21,077 bases of DNA, taken from NCBI GenBank assembly GCA_036939355.1, contig JALLAP010000296.1, positions 1-21,077 of the forward strand, in the 5' to 3' direction. Below, in pieces: positions 6,756 to 15,292 of the stretch (position 1 is the stretch's first letter; each line of letters opens with the position of its first letter). The notes beneath the pieces are model-generated. The model was not told the origin of the DNA. It worked only from the letters and a program-made list of their open reading frames with translations, and did no database searches. Origin of the DNA: Thalassiosira profunda. Lineage: Eukaryota > Bacillariophyta > Thalassiosirophyceae > Thalassiosirales > Thalassiosiraceae. The translations under genes and the position numbers were made by a program.

Positions 6756-9700
6756 ATGGACGGCGCCCTCTCCTCGGACCGCTACCAGGGCTCCGGCGGG
6801 GGCTCCCGCTACGGCCCCGGCGGGGGAGGCTACCGGGACGACCGTCGCGGCGGCCGGGACGACCGGCGGCGCAGCGGCGGACACCGCCACCACCCCTACC
6901 GCCGCGACGACCGCGGCGGCGGGCGGCACTCCGGCCGCCGCTACGGGGACGACCGGTATGGCGGAGGCGGAGATCGCTACGGCGGAGGAGGGAGGGGCGG
7001 ATACCGCGGCGGCCGGGGCCGCGGCCCCCGCCAGCCGGCCAACCGCTTCTCGACCGAGACCACGTCGGTCGATCCCCAGTACGCGATGCGGAAGCAGCTG
7101 ACGGCCATGGTGGCCAAGATGGGCGATTTGGGGGGCGCGGCCGAAGTCGCCGCGAGCACTGCCAGCACGGCGAGCGCCGCCAATAACGATGGGGCGGACG
7201 AAAATGGCGGATTGCGGCCCGTGGTCAAGGCGGTGGGGACGAACGTCTCCGACCTCGCCGCGGTGCTGTGCGGGGCCGCGAACGCCCCCCTCTTTCTCAA
7301 GTTCGGGGCGGACGCGCCTCCCAAACCCGAGGAGGACGAGGAGAATGCCGCCATGGAAGGAGCCGAGGCCACGGGGGGCAAATCCGACGAAACACCGACC
7401 ACCAAAACGATCGACGCGGCCGCGGAGGCGGGGAGCTTGGCCGCCCTCCTCCTCCACTGCGCGTCCAACCTCCCGTTGCAGACCCCCTCCTACGCCGCCC
7501 TGACGCTGGGGGTGGACTCGAAAGCTCCAGAGACGCACGCGGGCTTTGCAAAGCGGTGCGTGGAGTTGGGAATGCGCACCCTCGGTCGGGATGTGGACGG
7601 GATGCTCGAGTGCTCCGTGTCACCCGCTTCCACGGACAAGAGCGACAGTGACGAAGGGGGCGGGTACAAGACGGAGGAGGAGCGGGTGGCCCTTCTTAAG
7701 TCGAAGGAGGACCAGCGGTGCCTCGCCGAGACGAGCGGGGGGTGGGGGAACGGGGGGCAGGTCGACGCCTACCATCGGGCCAAATTGACGCTGCGCTATT
7801 TGGCCCACCTGGCCACCATCGGTGTGGTGTCGGCGGACGGCGAGGCTGACGGCGAGGGGAGCCTTGTGGGATTGCTCGAAAGCCTGGCCGAGGCGGCGGC
7901 GCGGGCGGCCCGCGCGGCCGGCCACTCCAATGAAGAACGCGCGCGGGCCCTGCTCCGGGCCTCGCGCTTATTGGCCTCCCTCGCGCTGTCGACGGTGCCG
8001 TACCTCCTCCAACTCGCCGGAGCGCGGCCGCGCCTCGCCGATTTGGTGGAGGCCCTGGACAGCAACGTCGTGGGACGACCGGCGGGGTACGTGTCCGAGC
8101 ACGATCCGGCCGCGGGGGCGAAGCGCATTCTCCTCCCGGGGGAATTGGACGATGTCGCCGTGGGCGAGATGGAGGAGGACGAGGAGAGCGACGAGGAGGA
8201 GGACGAAGAAGAGGACGAGGGGCCGTCGCCGTGCGCGGACACGCTGCAGGATTTGCTGCGGACGGTGCGCTCGCTGCTTTCGTCCGAGGCCGAGGGCGGT
8301 GCGGGGACGCGGTTCGCGCTGCCGGACGACGCCCCGTGGAGGGCGCTGACGAGGGATGTATCAGACGGCACGGAGGAAGGGATGGACGTCGAGGGCGCTG
8401 CCGAGAAAGTGCCGCTGACCTACGAGGGCGAGCCTCTGACTTTGGACCTCATCGGGGGGGAGGAGTGGCGGTGCGCCTCTGTCCCGTACCTCCTGTCCCT
8501 CGACGCCGACGCGGGAATCGAGGAGGGAGGACCGATCGACCTCTGCTGCCGCGCGCTCGACGGGATGGTCTTCGGGCGGCTCGCCATTTTCGACGCGCCC
8601 CCGAGCCCCGACGAGGACGACGACGAGGAAGAAGAAGAGGGGGAGGAGGCGAAGGAGGCCAATCCCAACTTGGACGCGTACATTCGAACGTACTCCCTCG
8701 CCGATCGGTGCCTCCTGTCGGACGCCGTGCGGGACGTGCTGGTCTGCCATCGGCCGTTGGTGTCGGACGCCGGCGCCGATCGCAACACCGCCAAGGAAGT
8801 GGCCGAGCACGTCTGGGCGGCGTCGCATTTGGTCAAGCCGGCTGTCGAGGCGGTCGCACAAGGTGAGTGAGAGGGTTGCTTTGTTAACCAAGCCGCAGGC
8901 AATAGAGAGCGCATCGAGGCTTGCGGGGGCGACCTTTGCGGGGGCGTTTTCTTCTCTGAAAAATCAAGTTTGAAATTTTGAAATTTCAACTTGATATTTC
9001 AAATTTTCGAACGCGTTTGAAATTCTATTTTTCTGCACGAATCGTGGCTCCCGTCGTTGGACGCCTTTGTTGATGAGCTTGTTTCTCTAACTTGTCTTTG
9101 TCGTTTCCACAGCCGCCTCGGCACCTACTTCAGAGGGAGATGCGGAAGGCACGGAATCGACCGCGAAAGGCCCCGCCCCGGCGGCCTCCCGGGGGATCGA
9201 ATACGGCATCGTCGAGACGCTGCTCTCCCTCATCGCGCAGAGCACGCCCCCCGGCGCGTCCACCCCCGCTTCCGCCCCGCAAACTTCGCACCTGTACCTC
9301 TCCCGCGTCCTCCTCGAGCTGACCAAGCTTCGGCCCACGCTGGTCGGCCCCGCCGTCGTCCTGGCCGTTTCGGGGCTGTTCCACGATTTTCTGCCCTCCT
9401 TGACCCCCACCGCCCGGGAGAATCTGGCGGCGTGGCTGGCGTTCCACCTGGCCAACACGGGCGGCCAGTGGCCCCCGGCGTGCTGGGCGCACTGGGCGCC
9501 GTACGCCTCGGCAATCGAGAATGGGGGGCGGAATAGCCGCGGCGAGTTCCTCCGTTCGGTCTTGCGGCGCCTGGCCGGGGGGTCAAGCGCGGGGGCCATC
9601 GCGGTCGTCGAGTGCCTGCCGGCCGGGAGCGCCTTGGTGCCGGCCGTGTTGCTGAACCAAAGGCCCGAAGAGGAGGAACTCGCGCCGGCGGAGCGGGACC

Positions 9701-10821
9701 TGATCGATCGTCTGTGGAACGCCGCGGACGACCCGGACGCCGTCCGGCAGTACGTCATCTCGGACGAGCTGGCCGAGTCTTGTGGGGCCAGCCATTCCGG
9801 CGCCGCCGACCACGTCGACAACGCGATGGACCATCCGCGCGTGTGGTGGCGGGCCCGGCTGGCCACGCGCGCCCTGTTCTACCCTTGCAAGCGGGTGGGC
9901 GCGCGGATGGCCACGCTCACAGAACGGGCGTGGAGGGGGCGGTCCGCCGCCGCCGCCGAGGGCGGGGCGCCGGGGGGCGACGACGGCCCGATGGACGAGG
10001 AGGGCGACGAGGGCGAAGATTTGCTGGCGGACGTGTCGGACGCCGTGTCGCGGTTCAAGCCCGTGGTGCTGGCGGCATTGGCCCGGGACGCCGACGCGTT
10101 CGACGGCCTCGCCGCGGGCAAGGTGGACGACGACGCCCTGCTTTTGGCGGGGGAGGCGTCGATCCTGGACGAGTTTGGCGCCGCCGTCCCCGCGTGGGAC
10201 GTCGGCCTGGGGAACGCCCTCGTCGAATGCCTGATGAAGAACAAGATCGTCGGCGGCACGGCCGTGGCGCGGTGGGCGCTGGGCGATGACGACGACAAAC
10301 GCAGTGTGCGCGCGCAGTGGTGGACGTACGTGTCGCGGGCCCTCCGGCGCGCGATTGAGGGCGCCTGCGCGCGAACGGAGGCGTCGCGGACCGATCTGGG
10401 GGGCGGGATCGGGATGATCGTCGACGACACGGGCCAGGGCGCGGCGGACCCGGCGGAGGCCGCGGCCGCGCGTTTGGACGAGGCGCTGAAGGCGGCAGTG
10501 CCGATATTGAAATGCGTCGTCGAGAGGGTCTGCGCCATCGTCGCGTCGTCCGGCCCGGGCAAGAAGGTGCCGGCTGTGGGAGCCGACGCCGTCGAGGGGC
10601 TCAAGAGGCTGGTGGACGCGCTCCTCTTTCACTGTCGCTCCTGTGTGGTGGGAGAGGACAGCGTCCTGACCGTGGCCAACGTGCAAAAGGGATTTGCCAG
10701 CATGGACGCCGACGGCGAGAAGCTGTCGTCGATGTGCCGGGCCGCCGTGGATGCTTGCCAGGGAGAGGGGGGCAAGAAGCTCCTGCGGGGCCTGGCGCTG
10801 TCCCTGGAGAGGACGTTTTGA
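6756..10821 (+). CDS. NCBP1: Nuclear cap-binding complex large subunit (CBP80), RG-rich N-terminus, two exons
   Basis: CBP80 binds CBP20 and scaffolds the nuclear complex on 5' caps, acting in splicing, export and decay. Exons are 6756-8862 and 9113-10821, joined through a 250-base intron with a GTGAGT donor and CAG acceptor, giving 1271 residues against about 790-850 in animals and plants. Residues about 9-92 are Arg/Gly-rich with many RGG, GGY and DRY units. MIF4G-like helical repeats then match the family: YHRAKLTLRYLAHLATIGVV, later YIRTYSLADRCLLSDAVRDV, and in exon 2 HLYLSRVLLELTKLRPTLVG, NLAAWLAFHLANTGGQWPP and EFLRSVLRRLAGG. The C-terminal repeat has NALVECLMKNKIVGGTAVAR followed by WALGDDDDKRSVRAQWW. 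Acidic inserts lie at residues about 471-490 and 617-634. Overall similarity is low but collinear, so the family call is good while CBP20 contact residues cannot be judged. Confidence 0.85.
8863..9112 (+). other. CBP80 intron with A+T-rich foldback
   Basis: This 250-base intron begins GTGAGTGAG and ends in TTTCCACAG. In sharp contrast to the GC-rich exons, 8955-9045 is A+T-rich and built from TTTGAAATTT-like words. An imperfect palindrome at 8964-8994 has 14-bp arms with one bulged T. A second inverted pair, TTTCAAA at 8997-9003 and TTTGAAA at 9016-9022, follows directly. Confidence 0.8.
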
Positions 10822-10956
10822 GAAGAGTAGCATCTAAAGAAAAGAACAATGCATTGCACTGTTTTGTTTGGCTCTCTAGGCAGTGTTAGAATCATGCGCC
10901 AGTTATGTAATTAGACCTACCATAGTCTCAAAAATGGCATGCGAAGTCTCCCTTGA

Positions 10957-11358
10957 TCAACTCTCGTCCTCGTCGACATCAAGAAGATCGTTCATGAAGA
11001 AGACGTCCGGGTGAAGCTCGGTCGAGAGCCGGGTCTTCCTCGCGGCGTCCCGACCGGCGGACGGGCCCGAATAGTCGACGCGCTGCTTCCAGCTGTCGTT
11101 CTCCTCGATGGCGACGTCCGCCTCTTGAGGATCGGCTTGGGTGTCGGCACCTACGCCCAGCAAACGCCACATCCGAACGTTGTCGTTGGAGAAACGCCGG
11201 AAGGCGTCGGGCTTGTCGGAGTTCTCTGCTGAAGTCATCCTTGGGCTACCGCCATCGCGCAACTTTGTCGGCATGTGCATGGTGCGCCAGGCGACTTCGC
11301 CTTGGATCCTCTCTAATGTGGCTGGTTTGCCGGCGACCTTGGTGTTGGTGGAGGCCAT
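10957..11358 (-). CDS. Small conserved protein of unknown function, paralogue A
   Basis: A 133-residue acidic, soluble protein with no signal peptide or membrane segment; I do not recognise a family. The ATG at 11358 has a good context (GCAGCCATGG) and aligns with the start of the second copy at 12294; an in-frame ATG 15 bases upstream is the alternative. The N-terminal third is variable. The core is FRRFSNDNVRMWRLLGV, then ADPQEADVAIEEND, then QRVDYSGPSAGRDAARKTRL and STELHPDVFFMNDLLD, with an acidic tail. The second half is nearly identical to paralogue B on the opposite strand, which supports both as real coding regions: their N-termini diverge in DNA yet keep a matching protein pattern (RIQ-E and AKL-DGG-P-like stretches). 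It converges with CBP80, with 135 bases between stops. Confidence 0.75.
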   Translation of the reverse strand: MASTNTKVAGKPATLERIQGEVAWRTMHMPTKLRDGGSPRMTSAENSDKPDAFRRFSNDNVRMWRLLGVGADTQADPQEADVAIEENDSWKQRVDYSGPSAGRDAARKTRLSTELHPDVFFMNDLLDVDEDES

Positions 11359-11531
11359 GGCTGCAAACAACACTCCTACTTTCAGACTGAGACGAGGAGA
11401 GTGAGGTGCTCTTGTTGTTATGGTTGCTTCTCAAGTTGACAATAACTGCGACGGCTTTGTGAGTTGTGAGGCTTTGTATTGTGAGTTGTGGTGTCCTTGG
11501 TGGGGCTATCGCGAAAGGAAGGAACAGGCCT

Positions 11532-11670
11532 CACATCTCTTCCAAAGATATCAGCCGAACAAAGACAGAGCAAGGGATTGGCAGCTTTCTATTTCACCGA
11601 ACCCAGAGATGCCAATCCATACAATGAGATGCGGGTTTCTCTAAAGACACATCTCTTCCAAAGATATCAG
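11532..11670 (+). repeat. 23-bp exact direct repeat, two copies
   Basis: Copies at 11532-11554 and 11648-11670 are identical over 23 bases (core CATCTCTTCCAAAGATATC) and lie 116 bp apart in the spacer between paralogues A and B. Confidence 0.9.
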
Positions 11671-12220
11671 AAGTAAGTAGTGAGCCATCTTCCCACTTCG
11701 GCCAAATAGGCCTTGTGGGGTCACAATTGCTGTGATGTTGTTGGCAAAGATGGCTCAGCGACACATACAATTTGCCACGTCAGGCCTGCGGGGCTGGGCC
11801 TGTTTATTTCACCGAACCAAGATATGTCAATCCGCAACCAATAACTGACTCCCGGAAAAGGCTTCGTAATTGGATGTATTTGCGACATTGGAAGGCATTC
11901 GATGTTCTAGGTTCTCTTTTACCTTCTCATGACGAACATAACAAGAAATCAGAGATTGGATCTTCGGTCAATTTCAGACATTTTAGAAACTGCACAGACC
12001 CAAACACCGAATCAGCGAACCAAACCCGAGCTCCGACATCACGGCGTAAAAGATGCCCAAACAACGCTACGATAGTATGTAGGAATCTTCGGCTCTGCAT
12101 TCCACACGCCTCCTTTGCAGGACGACACAGCGACGATAAGGCCATAAACCCCGAACAAAGACAGAGTGCTGCGGTTTCTAACTGTCCTAAGCAGCTGTCT
12201 TTTCACCGAACCCAGAAATG
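11555..12220 (+). repeat. Dispersed upstream motifs TTTCACCGAACC and CCGAACAAAGACAGAG
   Basis: A 20-bp motif of consensus TTTCACCGAACCCAGARATG occurs at 11592-11611, 11807-11826 (two differences) and 12201-12220. The first and third copies are each preceded by the exact 16-mer CCGAACAAAGACAGAG, at 11555-11570 and 12151-12166. The last 20-bp copy ends 73 bases before the ATG of paralogue B, so the set may be duplicated promoter or 5' UTR sequence. Confidence 0.8.
11681..11757. repeat. Foldback element with 11-bp terminal inverted repeats
   Basis: TGAGCCATCTT at 11681-11691 is matched perfectly by its reverse complement at 11747-11757. Inside lie GGCC-AAATA-GGCC (11700-11712) and TCACA-ATTGC-TGTGA (11721-11735). 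The arrangement resembles a very small MITE or a cruciform-forming regulatory element. I see no target-site duplication at its ends. Confidence 0.6.
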
Positions 12221-12293
12221 CAGTCAACTCTCACAATTGTTTGAACCGGCAGGCATTCAATGCAAATCACTTCTTTCTTCTGACCAGCCAACA

Positions 12294-12767
12294 ATGCCCG
12301 TCCACGCTGCGATCAACGACAAGGTCGGCAACGCAGCCGCCTCCATCGACAGGATCCAAGATGAAGAGTTGGGCCACAGCCCAGCGGCCGCCCGTGCCGC
12401 AGCGGGCCACGAAGAGGAAATGTCGGAGAAGAACCAAGACGAAGCCGTCGTCGGGCACACCGTGCGCGTGCCGGCAAAGTTGCACGATGGTGGTACCCCA
12501 AGCGACAAGCCCGGCGCCTTCCGGCGCCTCTCCAACGACAACGTTCGGATGTGGCGTTTGCTGGGCGTCAGTGCCGACACCCAAGCCGCCGATCCTCAAG
12601 AGGCGGACGTCGCCGTCGAAGAGAACGACGGCTGGAGACAGCGCGTCGACTATTCGGGCCCGTCCGCCGGTCGGGACGCCGCGAGGAAGACCCGGCTCTC
12701 GACCGAGCTTCACCCGGACGTCTTCTTCATGAACGATCTTCTTGATGCCGACGACGACGCGAATTGA
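12294..12767 (+). CDS. Small conserved protein of unknown function, paralogue B
   Basis: A 157-residue acidic, soluble protein, the inverted partner of the gene at 10957-11358. The start MPVHAAINDKVGNAAASIDR aligns with the start of paralogue A, with RIQDE against RIQGE, and there is an extra Ala/Glu-rich insertion (residues about 25-48) absent from A. VPAKLHDGGTPSDKPGAFRR and LSNDNVRMWRLLGVSADTQ follow, then the shared tail QRVDYSGPSAGRDAARKTRL, STELHPDVFFMNDLLD and DADDDAN. From SNDN to NDLLD only about five of some 75 residues differ. No domain, signal peptide or catalytic motif is evident. The conserved RLSTELHPDVFFMNDLL end looks like a docking or interaction motif, but that is a guess. 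It converges with the nuclease gene, with 128 bases between stops. Confidence 0.75.
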   Translation: MPVHAAINDKVGNAAASIDRIQDEELGHSPAAARAAAGHEEEMSEKNQDEAVVGHTVRVPAKLHDGGTPSDKPGAFRRLSNDNVRMWRLLGVSADTQAADPQEADVAVEENDGWRQRVDYSGPSAGRDAARKTRLSTELHPDVFFMNDLLDADDDAN

Positions 12768-12895
12768 TTAAGGCGACTTCGCAGGCTTTTGAGACAAGCC
12801 GTAGAGATGAGAGTGTATTTTGCAAGAAGGCAATGATCAATAGGATAATAATAAGTTATTAGATGATTGAAATATTAGGTGATCGTCGCTTGCAA

Positions 12896-15292
12896 TCAAG
12901 TTGGACTCTTCTTGCTCTCTGCATCCTCAGGCTGTGTCCACGAGAAGACTGCCCCTACGGGCAAGTGATCCGAGGGATGCCACTCGTTGGGCAGCGCGTC
13001 GCCGTCGCGGTAGACCCGCAACCGCTCCTCGTCCATCAGCACGTCCTGCACGCCAAGGCAACCGAGCTTTTGGCTCGCGTAGACGTAATCCAGCCATCCC
13101 TGATAGAAGCGATCTCCGGAGCTCTTCGAGTGATGAGGCCTCACGTCGAATCCGCACACCTGCAAATCATGCACGACTTGCCACCACTTGCCCTCCGACA
13201 GCTCGCGCGCAAAGACTCCGTGCCAGTCGAGACGAGTGAGCTCGGGCGGTGCGCTGGAAAACTCGGCCTTTCGCTTCAGGATGGCCGAGGTATGCCGGAA
13301 GGTCCCCCCCCGACCAAGCTCGCCGTTGGTCTTGATCAAAAAGTCGTTGACTTCCTCCTCGGTCAGTGTATGTCCGTTGCTGCTGAGTGCATCGAATACC
13401 TCGTCCAGCGCCAATTGCAAGAGAGGAGTAAATCTTGCCATCATTGTCTCCACGTCCGCCTCTGTTCGTACCTCGGCCAATTCGGAGCCTGTGCGACCGC
13501 CCTCGATTTCCTGGTGCAAGGCCAGAAGTCGCTCGGTAAACTGTTCCTTCGTCAATGCGCTCTCTCCAAAGCCCGCGAAGAATTCAGCTCGTTTCCTCTC
13601 GATCTCGTCTCCGTAGATCGCCACGTATACTTTTTCGAGAAGCGTTTGGAACTCGTCCTCGTCTAACATCCCGTTTCCATCCAGATCCAGTTCCGCAAAT
13701 GCTAGCTCCATTTCTTGTTCGCTTAGCGTTTGCAGATTCAGTCCTTTCGCCAGACCAAACGCCTTTCGTTCACCCTCTGCATCCTGCTGCAAGGCTGTGA
13801 GCCTTGATACGAACTGCTCTTTGGTCAGTCCCTCGCCAGCTTGATTGCTGGTGCCAAACCCACGAAAGAAGTTATTGCGCTCCTGCTCGATCTGCTGGCC
13901 GTAGGTGGCCACATACACGTCCTCCAAGAGCACCAAGATTTCGTCTCCGTCGATCAATCCATTGTCGTCCCTATCGACTCGATGAAAGGCCACATCGATT
14001 TCCGTTTCGCAGAAGGTCTTCAAGTCGAGCGTTGCAGCCAAAGATTGGGCGATTTGCATCCCAAACTCGGTACGGGGCGGCCCCTCTCCCTCGCTCACCG
14101 GCAACAGGAGCAGCGACGCGAGGTTGGGCACAACATACGTGGCTGGTCGGATGCCACCGCTCAAGCTGTGGGAATCCCCGTAGTCCCCGTCGGCGACATT
14201 ACCCCCATAGGCCAGCTCGGCCGCATCGACAAACGCGCCGAACGCGTGCTCCCGTCGCTTCGACGTCAATTGGAGATCGGGATATTGCGGCTCCCTCCAT
14301 TCCGAGTCGACGCAGCCCTCGACCAGCAGCTTTCGCACGGCCGTGTTGCCGTCACTATTGAAATCGCCGCATATTGTGATTGCAGCACCTTCGTACTCTT
14401 GAAGGGCGAGCTCTGCAGCGGCCACAAGTTTGGGCGACGGCCGTTTGTTCTTCCGTTGCTGGGCCAGGTTTCGTTCCGCAGCGTTCATCCACTTCCGAAT
14501 CTGCTCCAACCCGTCGTGGACCTGCCGCAGCCTTCGTTCCGGAGCGGCGCCCCCGGACAGGTGGCAGTTCACAATGTGCAGAATGCGATCCTGTCGTGCA
14601 GCGTCCAACGCTTTGCACCGGAGAGCCGTCACCAGCGTGCGATCCTTGTGCCCTTCCTCCTCCAAAACGAACTTGTCTCGCCGGAAGAACGTGGCGCACC
14701 GAAACCGGAACTTCCGGTGGAGCACGTGATCGTATCCCGCCTCTCGCATAAAGTCGAAATCTTCCTCGAACGTCTCCCCGTCCGCCTCTTGGATGCACAC
14801 CACGTCCGCGTCGCTTTGCAATATGCGCTCCTTGATCAGCCTCCTCCGGTGCGGCCACTGCCGTTTCTCCAGGGGGACCTCGGCCGAGTATTGCTTGTGG
14901 CACCACCAGTTGTCTCTCGAGTTGGGCAGAAGAATGTTCCACGAGAGGAGGGAGAAGCCGTCGCGGGAGGCGTCGGCGAAGGAGGGCAGCGGCTGTCGCG
15001 CGGGCAGTATTGGTATTGGCACGGCGGGCGATGCAACAGTAGCAGTGGCAGCACGTTGAGACGCATCGCCGTCCAACGATGCGGAAAGAGGAGGATGGGC
15101 CGACGCCGCTCGGTAGCGTGTGTGGCGGTTTCGGGCGTTCGCCGTTGCAAATCGGGGCGAGAGTCGACGGCTGCATTCGTCCAGGAAAGAACATGGTTGT
15201 CGGTGCATGCACGTCGTTCTACTTCTACGAACCGACAGCGCTGCCGCCCTCGCGGCGGTCGAGACGAGCAGCAGGAGCCGCGGTCGGTGCAT
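12896..15292 (-). CDS. CCR4-type endonuclease/exonuclease/phosphatase with inserted EF-hands
   Basis: A 798-residue protein of the EEP superfamily, nearest in layout to CCR4/Angel/PDE12 enzymes that remove poly(A) or other 3' nucleotides. From the ATG at 15292 the N-terminus (MHRPRLLLLVSTAARAAAL, many Arg, few acids) looks like a mitochondrial or plastid targeting peptide; the frame is open to 15478, giving 62 more residues. Catalytic motifs are intact: SWNIL (Asn119), IQEAD (Glu169), NCHLSGG, GDFNSD (Asp310, Asn312), WLDYVYAS (Asp735) and HPSDHLP (Asp775, His776). Between GDFN and LDYVY lie about 425 residues instead of the usual 100-130. They include two canonical EF-hand loops, DRDDNGLIDGDE (440-451) and DLDGNGMLDEDE (536-547), plus a degenerate third near VFDALSSNGHTLTEEEV. 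This suggests calcium control of an RNA or nucleotide phosphodiesterase. An inositol-phosphatase-like substrate is less likely given the motif spacing. Confidence 0.9.
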   Translation of the reverse strand: MHRPRLLLLVSTAARAAALSVRRSRTTCMHRQPCSFLDECSRRLSPRFATANARNRHTRYRAASAHPPLSASLDGDASQRAATATVASPAVPIPILPARQPLPSFADASRDGFSLLSWNILLPNSRDNWWCHKQYSAEVPLEKRQWPHRRRLIKERILQSDADVVCIQEADGETFEEDFDFMREAGYDHVLHRKFRFRCATFFRRDKFVLEEEGHKDRTLVTALRCKALDAARQDRILHIVNCHLSGGAAPERRLRQVHDGLEQIRKWMNAAERNLAQQRKNKRPSPKLVAAAELALQEYEGAAITICGDFNSDGNTAVRKLLVEGCVDSEWREPQYPDLQLTSKRREHAFGAFVDAAELAYGGNVADGDYGDSHSLSGGIRPATYVVPNLASLLLLPVSEGEGPPRTEFGMQIAQSLAATLDLKTFCETEIDVAFHRVDRDDNGLIDGDEILVLLEDVYVATYGQQIEQERNNFFRGFGTSNQAGEGLTKEQFVSRLTALQQDAEGERKAFGLAKGLNLQTLSEQEMELAFAELDLDGNGMLDEDEFQTLLEKVYVAIYGDEIERKRAEFFAGFGESALTKEQFTERLLALHQEIEGGRTGSELAEVRTEADVETMMARFTPLLQLALDEVFDALSSNGHTLTEEEVNDFLIKTNGELGRGGTFRHTSAILKRKAEFSSAPPELTRLDWHGVFARELSEGKWWQVVHDLQVCGFDVRPHHSKSSGDRFYQGWLDYVYASQKLGCLGVQDVLMDEERLRVYRDGDALPNEWHPSDHLPVGAVFSWTQPEDAESKKSPT

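Larger units (their letters stand above)
11359..12293. other. Repeat-rich divergent region between paralogues A and B
   Basis: These 935 bases separate the two paralogue starts and must contain both promoters. A frame is open from 11772 into paralogue B, but the alignment of the paralogues places the real start at 12294. The region holds a 23-bp direct repeat, a 20-bp motif in three copies, a 16-bp repeat in two copies and an 11-bp inverted repeat with smaller palindromes inside it, each listed separately. It is less GC-rich than the genes. Confidence 0.6.
10977..12747. repeat. 109-bp perfect inverted repeat within paralogues A and B
   Basis: Positions 10977-11085 and 12639-12747 are exact reverse complements over 109 bases, encoding from QRVDYSG to FFMNDLLD. 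Similarity continues outward at roughly 90-95 percent to about 11205 and 12520 and then falls away. The arms are 1,553 bases apart. Confidence 0.92.

Noticed and set aside
6700..7538. Additional frames over the RG-rich region of CBP80
   Set aside because: They are by-products of the repetitive GC-rich sequence; only the frame from 6756 connects to the cap-binding domain.
9583..10833. A 416-codon minus-strand frame opposite CBP80 exon 2
   Set aside because: No recognisable motif; it is the mirror of conserved cap-binding coding sequence in GC-rich DNA.
11772..12293. In-frame N-terminal extension of paralogue B
   Set aside because: The sequence contains the dispersed repeats, has no counterpart in paralogue A, and the paralogue alignment begins at 12294.
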